From an uncultured Clostridium sp. (lineage in GTDB: Bacteria; Bacillota; Clostridia; Clostridiales; Clostridiaceae): 53,180 nucleotides of DNA. The stretch covers positions 1 through 53,180 of the forward strand of contig CAKVEW010000022.1 of assembly GCA_934746015.1 (NCBI GenBank). Direction: 5' to 3'. The notes under the pieces were generated by a model that was not told the origin of the DNA, did not search any database, and saw nothing but the letters and a program-made list of their open reading frames with translations. Numbering within the stretch: the first letter of the stretch is position 1; each line of letters opens with the position of its first letter. The translations under genes were made by a program, and so were the position numbers. Positions 46,288 to 53,180 of the stretch are shown in pieces.

Positions 46288-46313
46288 AAGAAAGCGCATT
46301 TTAGCGCTTTCTT
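46288..46313 (-). terminator. Hairpin after coaBC
   Basis: A perfect 10-bp stem AAGAAAGCGC/GCGCTTTCTT with a 6-nt loop, overlapping the coaBC stop codon. Only a short T-run (TTTATATA) follows, so partial termination before priA is more likely than full. Confidence 0.6.
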
Positions 46314-47500
46314 AATATAGTTTCAAAGATTTCTGATGCAACTTTTCTTTTATTCATCTTATCAAAATGTTTTTCTTCTCCATCCCTACTAAGGATAATA
46401 ACTTTATTATCATCACTAGCAAATCCTGTATCACTACTGGTTATGTCGTTTGCTACAATGAAATCTAAGTTCTTATTAACAAGCTTTTTCTTTGCATTTT
46501 CAACAACATCATTGCTTTCTGCTGCAAATCCAACTAGTATTTGGTGTTTTTTTCTTTCACCTAACATTTTTAATATATCATTATCTCTTACAAAGGTTAA
46601 AACTAAATCATTATCGCCTTTTTTTATTTTTTCGTTACTGTAATATTTTATTTTATAATCTGCAACTGCTGCAGATTTAATTACTATATCACTATTATCG
46701 TAATTATCTAAAATTGCATTTTTCATTTCTTCATTTGTAGTAATATTTATTACTTTAACTCCTTTAGGAGGAGTTAAATTTGTAGGCCCTGAAACTAAAA
46801 CAACATTAGCTCCCCTATCCCTAGCTTCTTCTGCTAAGAAATAACCCATTTTCCCAGTAGATCTATTTGTAATAAATCTTACAGGATCTATATTTGAATG
46901 TGTAGGTCCAGCACTTATCAATACTTTTTTCCCAAGTAAATCCTTAGGAATATCTCTATTATCAAGTGCATTTAAAACACCATCAATGATAGTATTTACA
47001 TCCGCTAGTTTCCCTTTTCCTTCATCTCCACAAGCAAGCACTCCAGATGCTGGTTCTATAAATTCATATCCAAGTTTCTTTAGCTTATTTATATTTTCTT
47101 GGACTATTGGATTTTCATACATCTTGGTATTCATAGCTGGAGCAAAAATAACTTTAGCTCTAGTTGCCATAATAGTTGTAGATAACATATCATCTGCAAT
47201 TCCATTTGCAACCTTTCCAATAATATTTGCAGTTGCTGGAGCCACTAAAAAAACATCTGCTCTTTTTGCTAAAGAGATATGTTGAATTTCATAAGCTTTA
47301 GGTTCTGCAAACATATCAGTTACAACCATATTTTGACTAAGAGATTGAAATGGTAATGGAGTAACAAATTTTGTTGCAGATTCTGTCATAATTACTCTAA
47401 CATCAATATTTTTTTTTCTTAGAGCACTTACAATATCTAATGCTTTATAAGCAGCAATTCCACCACTAACTCCTATACATACACATTTTTTATTATCCAT
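46301..47500 (-). CDS. coaBC: Bifunctional phosphopantothenoylcysteine decarboxylase/synthetase
   Basis: CoaBC performs two steps of coenzyme A synthesis. The N-terminal flavin-dependent CoaC half (about 1-180) has GVSGGIAAYKALDIVSALRK, PATANIIGKVANGIADDM and APAMNTKMYENP. The C-terminal CTP-dependent CoaB half has ISAGPTHSNIDPVRFITNRSTGKMG and AAVADYK, with KKKLVNKNLDFIVAND near the end. The 399-aa length is normal. It follows rpoZ by 1 bp. Confidence 0.98.
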   Translation of the reverse strand: MDNKKCVCIGVSGGIAAYKALDIVSALRKKNIDVRVIMTESATKFVTPLPFQSLSQNMVVTDMFAEPKAYEIQHISLAKRADVFLVAPATANIIGKVANGIADDMLSTTIMATRAKVIFAPAMNTKMYENPIVQENINKLKKLGYEFIEPASGVLACGDEGKGKLADVNTIIDGVLNALDNRDIPKDLLGKKVLISAGPTHSNIDPVRFITNRSTGKMGYFLAEEARDRGANVVLVSGPTNLTPPKGVKVINITTNEEMKNAILDNYDNSDIVIKSAAVADYKIKYYSNEKIKKGDNDLVLTFVRDNDILKMLGERKKHQILVGFAAESNDVVENAKKKLVNKNLDFIVANDITSSDTGFASDDNKVIILSRDGEEKHFDKMNKRKVASEIFETILRKR

Positions 47501-47501
47501 A

Positions 47502-47726
47502 CTATTTTAAACCTTCTTTTACAAAAGTAGGTTCATAACCCACTTCTCCTTCGTTAACTTCATTAATAGCTATAGTAAGTGGTTTTTTAGATTTTGTTGC
47601 AACTAATGGTTCACTTCCATTTATTAGTTGTCTTGCTCTCTTTGAAGTTACTATTACTAATGAATATCTGTCATCTACCTTTTTAAGTAAATCAACGATT
47701 GATGGATTAATCATAGAGTTGTTCAT
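47502..47726 (-). CDS. rpoZ: RNA polymerase omega subunit
   Basis: Omega helps assemble and stabilise RNA polymerase around the beta' subunit. The 74-aa protein has NPSIVDLLKKVDDRYSLVIV, TSKRARQL and KPLTIAINEVNEGEVGY, the usual pattern. It overlaps the end of gmk by 20 bp, as commonly seen for the gmk-rpoZ pair, and precedes coaBC. Confidence 0.96.
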   Translation of the reverse strand: MNNSMINPSIVDLLKKVDDRYSLVIVTSKRARQLINGSEPLVATKSKKPLTIAINEVNEGEVGYEPTFVKEGLK

Positions 47727-48345
47727 GAATTAAGCCCTCCTTAGAATCTAATATTGTATTTTCCTTTATTCTATCAACTCTGCATTTTTCAGCTGCTATA
47801 ATCGATTCTACCTTTGATACAGCTACTTCTAGCTCATCATTGACTACAGCATAATTATATTTTGAAACATAATTAATTTCCTTATAAGCATTTTTAAATC
47901 TAGTCATTAAGGATTCTTCTGTTTCGCTTCCTCTTTTTATTATTCTTTGTTTTAATTCTTCCATTGATGGAGGAAGTATAAAGATAAATACTCCTTCTTT
48001 GAAGTTATCTTTAACTTGTAATGCGCCTTGAATATCTATTTCTAAGATAACATCTTTTCCTTCATCTAACATTTTTTCTACATTTACCTTTGGTGTTCCA
48101 TAGAAGTTTCCATGAACATTTGCATATTCTAAGAAACCATTTTCTTTAACTTTTTCTTCAAAAGCTTCTTTAGTTAAAAAGTAATAATTTACGCCTTCTA
48201 TTTCCCCTTGTCTAGGAACTCTAGTAGTTGCAGAAACTGAGATAAAAATATTATCATGCTTTTCTAATAAAGCTTTACAAATAGTTCCTTTTCCTGCTCC
48301 TGATGGACCTGAAATAACTATTAATATTCCTCTATTACCTTGCAT
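47707..48345 (-). CDS. gmk: Guanylate kinase
   Basis: Gmk phosphorylates GMP to GDP and so feeds GTP, which CodY senses. The 212-aa protein has the P-loop ISGPSGAGKGTICKAL (about 11-26), SVSATTRVPRQGEIEGVNYYF and ILEIDIQGALQVK. Its ATG overlaps the remA stop (TAATG), and its end overlaps rpoZ, so the three are translationally linked. Confidence 0.98.
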   Translation of the reverse strand: MQGNRGILIVISGPSGAGKGTICKALLEKHDNIFISVSATTRVPRQGEIEGVNYYFLTKEAFEEKVKENGFLEYANVHGNFYGTPKVNVEKMLDEGKDVILEIDIQGALQVKDNFKEGVFIFILPPSMEELKQRIIKRGSETEESLMTRFKNAYKEINYVSKYNYAVVNDELEVAVSKVESIIAAEKCRVDRIKENTILDSKEGLIHEQLYD

Positions 48346-48614
48346 TATTCATCAACCTCATCTACAGCTTCGTCTTTTACTACTAATCTGTGCGCAACTG
48401 TTTCTGGTTGAACTGCTGATAAAATAACATGATCGCTATCAGTAATTATTACAGCTCTAGTCCTTCTACCATATGTTGCATCTATAAGCATACCTCTATC
48501 TCTAGCTTCTTGAATTATTCTCTTTATTGGAGCTGATTCTGGACTTACTATAGCTACAAGTCTATTTGCTGATACTATATTCCCAAATCCAATATTAATT
48601 AATTTTATTCCCAT
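48345..48614 (-). CDS. remA: RemA/DUF370 family DNA-binding regulator
   Basis: In B. subtilis RemA (YlzA) activates biofilm matrix and osmoprotection genes as a ring-shaped DNA-binding protein. The 89-aa sequence [21 protein letters not shown] and [29 protein letters not shown] matches the family closely. Position between yicC and gmk is conserved even in species without that matrix, so its clostridial targets are unknown. The ribosome binding site is AGGAGG. Confidence 0.95.
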   Translation of the reverse strand: MGIKLINIGFGNIVSANRLVAIVSPESAPIKRIIQEARDRGMLIDATYGRRTRAVIITDSDHVILSAVQPETVAHRLVVKDEAVDEVDE

Positions 48615-48627
48615 TGCTTTCCTCCTA

Positions 48628-49509
48628 TTATTCTATATTTTGCACTTGTTCTCTTATTTTTTCTATTAGATTTTTTATGTTAATGACATAATTAGTCATA
48701 TCCATATCACTTGATTTGGAAGCTATAGTATTGGCTTCCCTGTTCATTTCTTGAATTATAAAATCAAGTTTTCTTCCTATTTGACCGCCTTCATTAAAAG
48801 TGATTCTCATTTGAGTCAAATGACTTCTTAATCTTATAATTTCTTCGTCTACTGAAGCTTTATCTGAAATAATAGCTACTTCTTGTGCAATTCTACCTTC
48901 ATCTATTTCAACTGCTTCTAAAAGTTCTTTAAGTCTAGTTTCTAACTTCTTCTTATATGTATTAGGTATTATATCTGCAATTGCTTCTATTTTATCAACT
49001 ATATCTTCTATTTCTTTTAATTTTGATAATATATCTTCTTTTAGTTTTTCACCTTCAATTGCTCGCATATTATCCATCATATCTAAAGAAGATGATATAA
49101 GAGGCTTTATTGACATCCAAATTTCTTCAATTGAATCTTCCTTCTCAACTATTTCAATTACATCTGGAAATCTTGCAATTTGAGTAGCTGTAATGTCATT
49201 TTTAACTCCAATTTCTTTTTCAATTTCCTTTAAACAGTCATAATAACTTCGTGCTAAACTCAAATTAAGTTTTGCTACTCCATCACCTTGAGAATAACTC
49301 TTTTGATTAATAAAGATATCTACTTTCCCTCTTGAAAGTTTTGAATTAACTAATTTTCTTATTTCTTCTTCTAATGAAATAATACTTTTAGGCAGTCTAA
49401 CATTAACATCTAAATATCTGCTGTTAACACTTTTCATTTCAACAGAAAACAAATGCTTACTTCCCTCTTCATTACTAGCTCTTCCAAAGCTAGTCATACT
49501 TTTAACCAT
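48628..49509 (-). CDS. YicC/YloC family endoribonuclease
   Basis: YicC-family proteins were recently shown to have endoribonuclease activity on structured RNA. I start at ATG 49509 (293 aa; GGAGG 6 nt upstream). The N-terminus [15 protein letters not shown] and the C-terminal [26 protein letters not shown] are the family hallmarks, with a long helical middle. It is the first gene of a large operon running yicC-remA-gmk-rpoZ-coaBC-priA and onward, under a promoter with a tandem palindrome beside it. Confidence 0.93.
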   Translation of the reverse strand: MVKSMTSFGRASNEEGSKHLFSVEMKSVNSRYLDVNVRLPKSIISLEEEIRKLVNSKLSRGKVDIFINQKSYSQGDGVAKLNLSLARSYYDCLKEIEKEIGVKNDITATQIARFPDVIEIVEKEDSIEEIWMSIKPLISSSLDMMDNMRAIEGEKLKEDILSKLKEIEDIVDKIEAIADIIPNTYKKKLETRLKELLEAVEIDEGRIAQEVAIISDKASVDEEIIRLRSHLTQMRITFNEGGQIGRKLDFIIQEMNREANTIASKSSDMDMTNYVINIKNLIEKIREQVQNIE

Positions 49510-49558
49510 ATTCTCCTCCAAGACTTAAATTTTTATATACTATTCTCTGGTTACATTA

Positions 49559-49613
49559 AATATAAATTATTTATAATATCTATGTCAATATTTTGTTAAC
49601 AAATTGTTAACAA
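49559..49613 (-). promoter_or_regulatory. yicC operon promoter with tandem palindromic operator
   Basis: On the minus strand consensus TTGACA (49583-49588), an 18-nt spacer and TATATT (49559-49564). Immediately upstream of the -35, TTGTTAACAA occurs twice (49593-49602 and 49604-49613), 11 bp apart, so that both palindromes face the same side of the helix. The sequence suggests a binding site for a dimeric regulator. Confidence 0.65.
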
Positions 49614-49629
49614 TTTAAATAATAAAAAA

Positions 49630-49680
49630 GTTACATTCTTCTATTTCCATTTATTAATTAGGTAATTCAAAGAATGTAAC
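49630..49680 (-). terminator. Terminator of the purine permease gene
   Basis: A perfect 11-bp inverted repeat (GTTACATTCTT at 49630-49640 and its complement at 49670-49680) with a 29-nt loop, followed by CTTTTTTATT on the minus strand. Confidence 0.7.
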
Positions 49681-49712
49681 CATTTATTTTCTTAGTTAAT
49701 TAAAGAATACTG

Positions 49713-51080
49713 TTATATATAAATTAATTTAAATATAAATACTATAGCTAAAATAATCATCACTATTGATACTTTAGTTTTCTTCTCTTTATCTTTAGCA
49801 AAAAGATTATACATAAGGTTTATAATTACATATGATAATATACCTATAGTTAAACCATCCCCAATACTATATGTTAATGCCATAGCTGAAATAGTTAGAA
49901 AAGCTGGTACTCCTTCTGTTATATTATCAAAGTCAATATTTTTTACAGCCCCAAGCATTAAGTATCCTACATATATTAATGCTGGTGCAGTTGCACATGA
50001 TGGAATAGCTACAAATATAGGTGAGAAAAACATTGCTGCTAAAAATAAAACGCCTGTAGTAACTGCAGTATACCCAGTTCTTCCTCCAGCAGCTACACCT
50101 GTGGAACTTTCTACGTAAGTAGTTACAGTTGATACTCCTAATATTGATCCTAGGGTTGTACCAATAGCATCTACTAATAATGCCCTTCCTGCATTTGGAA
50201 CATTTCCACTTTCATCAAGCATATTTGCTCTTGATGCAACACCTACCAAAGTTCCTACAGTATCAAAAAAATCAACAAATAAGAATGTACAAACAACAAC
50301 TATTAACTTGCTAGCAGTTTCTGGATTAAATAAATGTGTTAAGTCTAATTTACCTGCTATAGGTGCAATACTTTCAAATTTAAAAATTCCTTCTGGTAAA
50401 TATATTCCTAAATTTGTAGCTGCTTCTGGATTTATTAAAGCATATCCCCAAGCTAGCAAAGTACTAATTAATATTCCAACCAGAATGGAACCCTTTATAT
50501 TCTTCTTATCCAAAACTGCAATTATTACTACTCCAATAAGTGCAATTATTACTGTTGGTGAAAATTCACCCATCATAACTAGAGTTGAATCATTATTTAC
50601 TACTAATCCAGATCCTACCATTCCTATAAAAGCAATGAATATACCAATACCTGCTGTAACTGCATGTTTCATTGTCATTGGAATTGAATTAACCACAGCT
50701 TCTCTTACTTTACATAATGATAGAAGAATAAAAATTATCCCCTCTACAAATACCGCTGTCAATGCAATTTCCCATGAAATTCCCATACCAATTACAACTG
50801 AAAAAGCAAAAAAAGCATTTAAACCCATTCCTGATGCTAAGGCAAAAGGTAAATTAGCATAAATCCCCATTAATATAGTTGTAATACCCGCTGCTAAACA
50901 AGTTGCTGTTACTAAAGCACCAGCTGGCATCCCTGTAGCTGAAAGTATATTAGGATTTACAGCAATTATATAGGCCATTGTTAAGAACGTTGTAACACCT
51001 GCAACTATTTCTCTCTTAAAATCAACATTCTTGTTTGATAGTATTGGTAATAGTCCTTGTTTGTTTGATGTTTTTTCCAT
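49713..51080 (-). CDS. NCS2-family purine permease (AzgA/PbuG type)
   Basis: The 455-aa protein has about 12 to 14 hydrophobic spans. It has the AzgA-branch motifs REIVAGVTTFLTMAYIIAVNP, ALASGMGLNAFFAF, FVDFFDTVGTLVGVASRA and ESSTGVAAGGRTGYTAV. This branch carries hypoxanthine, guanine or adenine. A guanine-class riboswitch in the leader supports guanine or hypoxanthine. The start ATG has GGGGG 6-9 nt upstream. It is a single-gene transcript between asparaginase and yicC. Confidence 0.93.
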   Translation of the reverse strand: MEKTSNKQGLLPILSNKNVDFKREIVAGVTTFLTMAYIIAVNPNILSATGMPAGALVTATCLAAGITTILMGIYANLPFALASGMGLNAFFAFSVVIGMGISWEIALTAVFVEGIIFILLSLCKVREAVVNSIPMTMKHAVTAGIGIFIAFIGMVGSGLVVNNDSTLVMMGEFSPTVIIALIGVVIIAVLDKKNIKGSILVGILISTLLAWGYALINPEAATNLGIYLPEGIFKFESIAPIAGKLDLTHLFNPETASKLIVVVCTFLFVDFFDTVGTLVGVASRANMLDESGNVPNAGRALLVDAIGTTLGSILGVSTVTTYVESSTGVAAGGRTGYTAVTTGVLFLAAMFFSPIFVAIPSCATAPALIYVGYLMLGAVKNIDFDNITEGVPAFLTISAMALTYSIGDGLTIGILSYVIINLMYNLFAKDKEKKTKVSIVMIILAIVFIFKLIYI

Positions 51081-51108
51081 TTCTCATCCCCCTAAATTTT
51101 TATTAAAA

Positions 51109-51153
51109 CAAAAACCCTTAAGTCCATGTATATTTCACTTAAGGGTTTTTGTT
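51109..51153 (-). terminator. Riboswitch-controlled terminator before the purine permease
   Basis: ACAAAAACCCTTAAGT and its complement form a 16-bp stem with a 12-nt loop. The T-run TTTTTGTTTTA follows on the minus strand. It lies 29 bp before the permease start, as the expression platform of the riboswitch upstream. An intermediate hairpin TACTAGA/TCTAGTA lies between. Confidence 0.85.
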
Positions 51154-51189
51154 GAATACTAGATTAATTCCTATTTCATCTCTAGTACC

Positions 51190-51262
51190 AAACTCATAGT
51201 CAATGTGTTTTCGGCATCTAGGTAGAAACCTTTGACCCTTATCTCCAATATTATATGAGTTT
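51190..51262 (-). ncRNA. Purine riboswitch aptamer, guanine class
   Basis: The minus-strand RNA has P1 AAACTCATA/TATGAGTTT, J1/2 TATAAT, the core J2/3 GTTTCTACC and J3/1 GACTATGAG. The cytidine in GACTA is the Watson-Crick partner of guanine or hypoxanthine; adenine riboswitches have U there. L2 keeps GG and L3 keeps CC for the loop-loop contact. L3 (CCGAAAACA) is longer than the usual 7 nt, and P3 has one mismatch. High purine should favour the terminator. Confidence 0.85.
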
Positions 51263-51275
51263 ATTTATTGCTATT

Positions 51276-51304
51276 ATTATACCATAAAAATTCATATTGG
51301 TAAA
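51276..51304 (-). promoter_or_regulatory. Promoter of the purine riboswitch-permease transcript
   Basis: On the minus strand TTTACC (51299-51304), a 17-nt spacer and consensus TATAAT (51276-51281), starting a few bases before riboswitch P1. The -35 is weak and overlaps the terminator hairpin of the asparaginase gene. Confidence 0.65.
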
Positions 51305-51315
51305 TAGTACCATAT
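51294..51315 (-). terminator. Asparaginase terminator
   Basis: ATATGGTA and TACCATAT form an 8-bp stem with one bulge and a 5-nt loop, followed by GAATTTTTATGG on the minus strand, about 21 bp after the stop codon. Confidence 0.55.
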
Positions 51316-51335
51316 TAAAATATTGTTTTTTATAT

Positions 51336-52316
51336 TTAATTCACTTTTTTCATAAAAGATTCTTTAATATCTATAGCCTTTTCGCTTGACAAAGCAACTA
51401 TTAACTTAATTCTTGCTTTTTGTCCAGGCATGCTTTCTTCGAAAAATACCCCTAAATCTTTAAGCATCTTTCCACCACCCTCATATCCATAGGATTCATA
51501 AACTCTTCCTTCAAAACATCTCGATACGATAACTACAGGAATATTATTATTAAGTGCTCTCTTAATTCCATCTACCATAGCTGGTGGTACATTTCCTCTA
51601 CCTAAGGCTTCAATAACTATTCCTTTATATCCCTTTTCTATCACAAAATCTATAAAGTCTGACTCCATACCAGCAACACATTTTATTAATGCAACATCAT
51701 CCTTTATATTTTCCACATGATATACTCTATGTTTAACTGTCTTCCTATAAAATAAGACCTTATTATTGTCTACAATTCCTATAGGTCCAAAATTTGGAGT
51801 CTTAAAAGCATTAAGGGCCATTGAGTTAACCTTTGTAACTTCAGATGCTGAATTAAGTTCCCCATTAAAACACACTAATACTCCTCTTCCTCTTGCATCT
51901 TCTGAAATAGCAGTGCATATTGATGTCGCTAAATTAAAAGGTCCATCATATCCTAACTCTGAACTACTTCTCATAGCTCCAGTAACTACAATAACTTTTT
52001 CAGTATCTATTGTTAAATCTAAAAAATAAGCAGTTTCTTCTAAAGTATCTGTTCCATGAGTTAATACCACTCCATCTATATCATCTCTATCAATTAATTC
52101 CTTTATAAATTTACTAAGTTCTAACATGTTATTTATAGTCATATGTGGTGATGGCTTACTAGAAAAACTATAAGACTCAACTTCAGCATAGCTTTCAATA
52201 CCTGTTACCATAGCCATTATTTCTTCCCCTGTTAGACTTGGTACCGCCGCTTTAATTCTTTCGTCAACCTTCATTGATATAGTTCCACCATTAAATACAA
52301 CAGCTACTTTCTTCAT
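51336..52316 (-). CDS. L-asparaginase
   Basis: The enzyme splits asparagine into aspartate and ammonia. The 326-aa protein has both signature threonines: T12 in FNGGTISM, and T86 in VVLTHGTDTLEETAYFLD, together with D90. The C-terminal domain contains EALGRGNVPPAMVDGI. There is no signal peptide, so it is cytoplasmic (type I-like). It stands alone, with a promoter and a leader of about 230 nt that folds strongly. The ribosome binding site is AGGAGG. Confidence 0.93.
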   Translation of the reverse strand: MKKVAVVFNGGTISMKVDERIKAAVPSLTGEEIMAMVTGIESYAEVESYSFSSKPSPHMTINNMLELSKFIKELIDRDDIDGVVLTHGTDTLEETAYFLDLTIDTEKVIVVTGAMRSSSELGYDGPFNLATSICTAISEDARGRGVLVCFNGELNSASEVTKVNSMALNAFKTPNFGPIGIVDNNKVLFYRKTVKHRVYHVENIKDDVALIKCVAGMESDFIDFVIEKGYKGIVIEALGRGNVPPAMVDGIKRALNNNIPVVIVSRCFEGRVYESYGYEGGGKMLKDLGVFFEESMPGQKARIKLIVALSSEKAIDIKESFMKKVN

Positions 52317-52360
52317 AATTTCCTCCTAAGTTTACAATAAATATTATAATTTTCATAAAT

Positions 52361-52549
52361 AGGTTCTTTTATTAAAAGAACCTTGATCTTATCTTTTTAT
52401 ATGAAATTCATATAAAATAAACTCCTGGTGTCCCAAAAGTTTAATCTAAGTTTTTTGTTGGTAGGGCGGCGTATCCTACATCTCTTTTACTGATTAACAG
52501 CGCGTGAGGAGCCATTTCTCACCTCAACAAATAAATGTAACTATCTACA
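52361..52549 (-). ncRNA. Structured asparaginase leader, candidate riboswitch of unknown class
   Basis: From 5' to 3' on the minus strand: P1 TTTGTTG (52525-52531) pairs with CAACAAA (52454-52460). Inside are hairpins GTGAG/CTCAC (52504-52522) and GTAGG/CCTAC (52461-52479), each with a 9-nt loop, joined by 24 nt. Loop bases UGGC and GCCG can pair. Then comes a 10-bp hairpin with GACA loop followed by a U-rich run (52419-52442), a 9-bp palindrome (52397-52415) and a 10-bp hairpin (52361-52383). The layout is that of an aptamer followed by an expression platform. I know no class with these loops. Confidence 0.6.
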
Positions 52550-52555
52550 TTTAAC

Positions 52556-52584
52556 ATTATATATATATATAATTAATCTTTCAA
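52556..52584 (-). promoter_or_regulatory. Asparaginase promoter
   Basis: On the minus strand TTGAAA (52579-52584), a 17-nt spacer and consensus TATAAT (52556-52561). Transcription should begin near 52549, at the 5' side of the folded leader. Confidence 0.8.
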
Positions 52585-52593
52585 CTTATTTAG

Positions 52594-52989
52594 CTATCTC
52601 CAAGCAATTAGTTTACCACTAAATAACCTTCTATCTATTTTTCCATCAGTTATTGGATACATAGTGGATACATATATATAATCCATTGTATCATCTATAT
52701 CTATTCCTATTAAAATATTAGGTTCAGCTTTTCTAATAAATTCTATATGAATACCACTAGTAGTAAACTTATATACCCCTATATAATCAGGTTTATCTAT
52801 TATTTCCTTCATATAATCTATAATATTGTTGGTAATCTTTCTTCCTAAATGCTTGCCATGTTTTTTCTTAATGTGTCTAATTACTCCTTGAGATGCATAA
52901 ATGGTTCCTGTAAATTTCACCCCTAGATCTTCTGCCATTTTCTCGTTAAAATATCCTACTCTTTTATAGGTATAAAATCTATCTCCCAT
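52594..52989 (-). CDS. Small PBECR-like nuclease-fold protein
   Basis: The 131-aa protein (ATG 52989, GAGGGG 7 nt upstream) resembles the phage Barnase-EndoU-ColicinE5/D-RelE (PBECR) domain. It has IYASQGVIRHIKKKHGKH near the middle with candidate catalytic histidines and lysines, and the end IDDTMDYIYVSTMYPITDGK. Such domains usually form the C-terminal toxin part of phage or mobile proteins, but here it stands alone without an obvious antitoxin. It lies between asparaginase and an IS end, so it may be a remnant of a mobile region. The family assignment is from memory of motif shape. Confidence 0.6.
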   Translation of the reverse strand: MGDRFYTYKRVGYFNEKMAEDLGVKFTGTIYASQGVIRHIKKKHGKHLGRKITNNIIDYMKEIIDKPDYIGVYKFTTSGIHIEFIRKAEPNILIGIDIDDTMDYIYVSTMYPITDGKIDRRLFSGKLIAWR

Positions 52990-53105
52990 AATATAACCCC
53001 TCAATTCCTATACTGTCCATTAGAGCTACAGCCTTCTTTATGTATACTATTCATTATTGTTATAAATTTTTACAATTAACTTGTATAAAGAAAAAGGAGC
53101 TGCTT

Positions 53106-53180
53106 TGAAGTGCACCCCAAATGTTAGACACAATATCTAACATTTGGAGGTGTATTTTTTATGTCAAAGTATTCTTATGA
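53106..53180 (+). mobile_element. Start of an IS3-type insertion sequence (cut by window end)
   Basis: The terminus TGAAGTGCACCCCAAATGTT is typical of an IS3/IS150-group inverted repeat. It is followed by a transposase start at 53161 read on the plus strand. The rest is beyond the window. A hairpin (53117-53128 with 53136-53147) covers the inverted repeat and reaches the ribosome binding site. Confidence 0.7.
53161..53180 (+). CDS. IS3-type transposase orfA, first codons
   Basis: Only MSKYSY and part of the next codon are visible, after GGAGG at 9-10 nt. The MSKYS start and the IS end immediately upstream suggest the helix-turn-helix orfA of an IS3-family element. No further sequence supports it. 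Confidence 0.55.

Noticed and set aside
49593..49613. Rex operator
   Set aside because: The half-sites match, but the Rex consensus has a 4-bp centre and this has 7. It was kept only as an unnamed operator.
50308..50862. Plus-strand frame of 184 codons opposite the purine permease
   Set aside because: It is a shadow of the permease on the other strand, with no ribosome binding site or recognisable motif.
52419..52531. T-box, purine, lysine or c-di-GMP riboswitch as identity of the asparaginase leader
   Set aside because: The required core motifs (GGGTGGTACCGCG for T-box, TTTCTACC for purine, and the others) are absent on the transcribed strand.

Overview
The window is low-GC DNA from a spore-forming Clostridium (sensu stricto or a close relative). 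The evidence is strong AT bias, AGGAGG-type ribosome binding sites, clostridial gene order, and sporulation genes (ylbJ, and a 23-codon spoVM). Nearly every gene lies on the minus strand, as expected for a stretch of leading strand read in reverse. There are no rRNA or tRNA genes and no CRISPR array.

Layout by coordinate. 1-8160: start of rpsB, then codY, topA, dprA, a yifB/comM-like ATPase, yraN (plus strand), rnhB and rbgA. 8238-13634: a ribosome and secretion block of rplS, trmD, rimM, khpA, rpsP, ffh, ylxM and ftsY, in which two related MITE-like repeats sit. 13645-21304: smc, a 31-aa membrane protein, a radical SAM gene, rnc, acpP, plsX, rpmF and yceD. 21505-23730: ackA and pta. 23970-26409: tmcAL and ylbJ on the plus strand. 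26395-32248: a coiled-coil protein, coaD, rsmD, recG, fakA and an Asp23-family gene. 32487-49509: the locus known from Bacillus as yloC-remA-gmk-rpoZ-coaBC-priA-def-fmt-rsmB-rlmN-stp-prkC-rsgA-rpe-thiN-spoVM-rpmB. An IS1182-type element interrupts it between prkC and rsgA. 49713-53180: a purine permease under a guanine-class riboswitch, an asparaginase behind a long structured leader, a small PBECR-type nuclease-fold protein, and the first bases of an IS3-type element.

The coding content is mostly conserved housekeeping: translation and ribosome assembly, protein targeting, chromosome maintenance, acetate formation, lipid synthesis, cofactor synthesis and Ser/Thr phospho-signalling. The less ordinary content is in the non-coding DNA. 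The best candidate for something undescribed is the asparaginase leader (52361-52584). A strong promoter there is followed by a three-way-junction RNA with two 9-nt loops that can kiss, then a terminator-like 10-bp hairpin, which is riboswitch architecture that I cannot match to a known class. Other points are a sigma-E-like spoVM promoter inside the loop of the thiN terminator, a 25-bp hairpin just before rnc that suits RNase III self-regulation, a perfect palindrome between the ribosome binding site and start codon of khpA, a tandem palindromic operator before yicC, and an IS1182 copy that duplicated a whole terminator hairpin and carries an A AAA AAG slip site. Everything here was read by eye; folds, promoters and family names without an explicit motif are inference.
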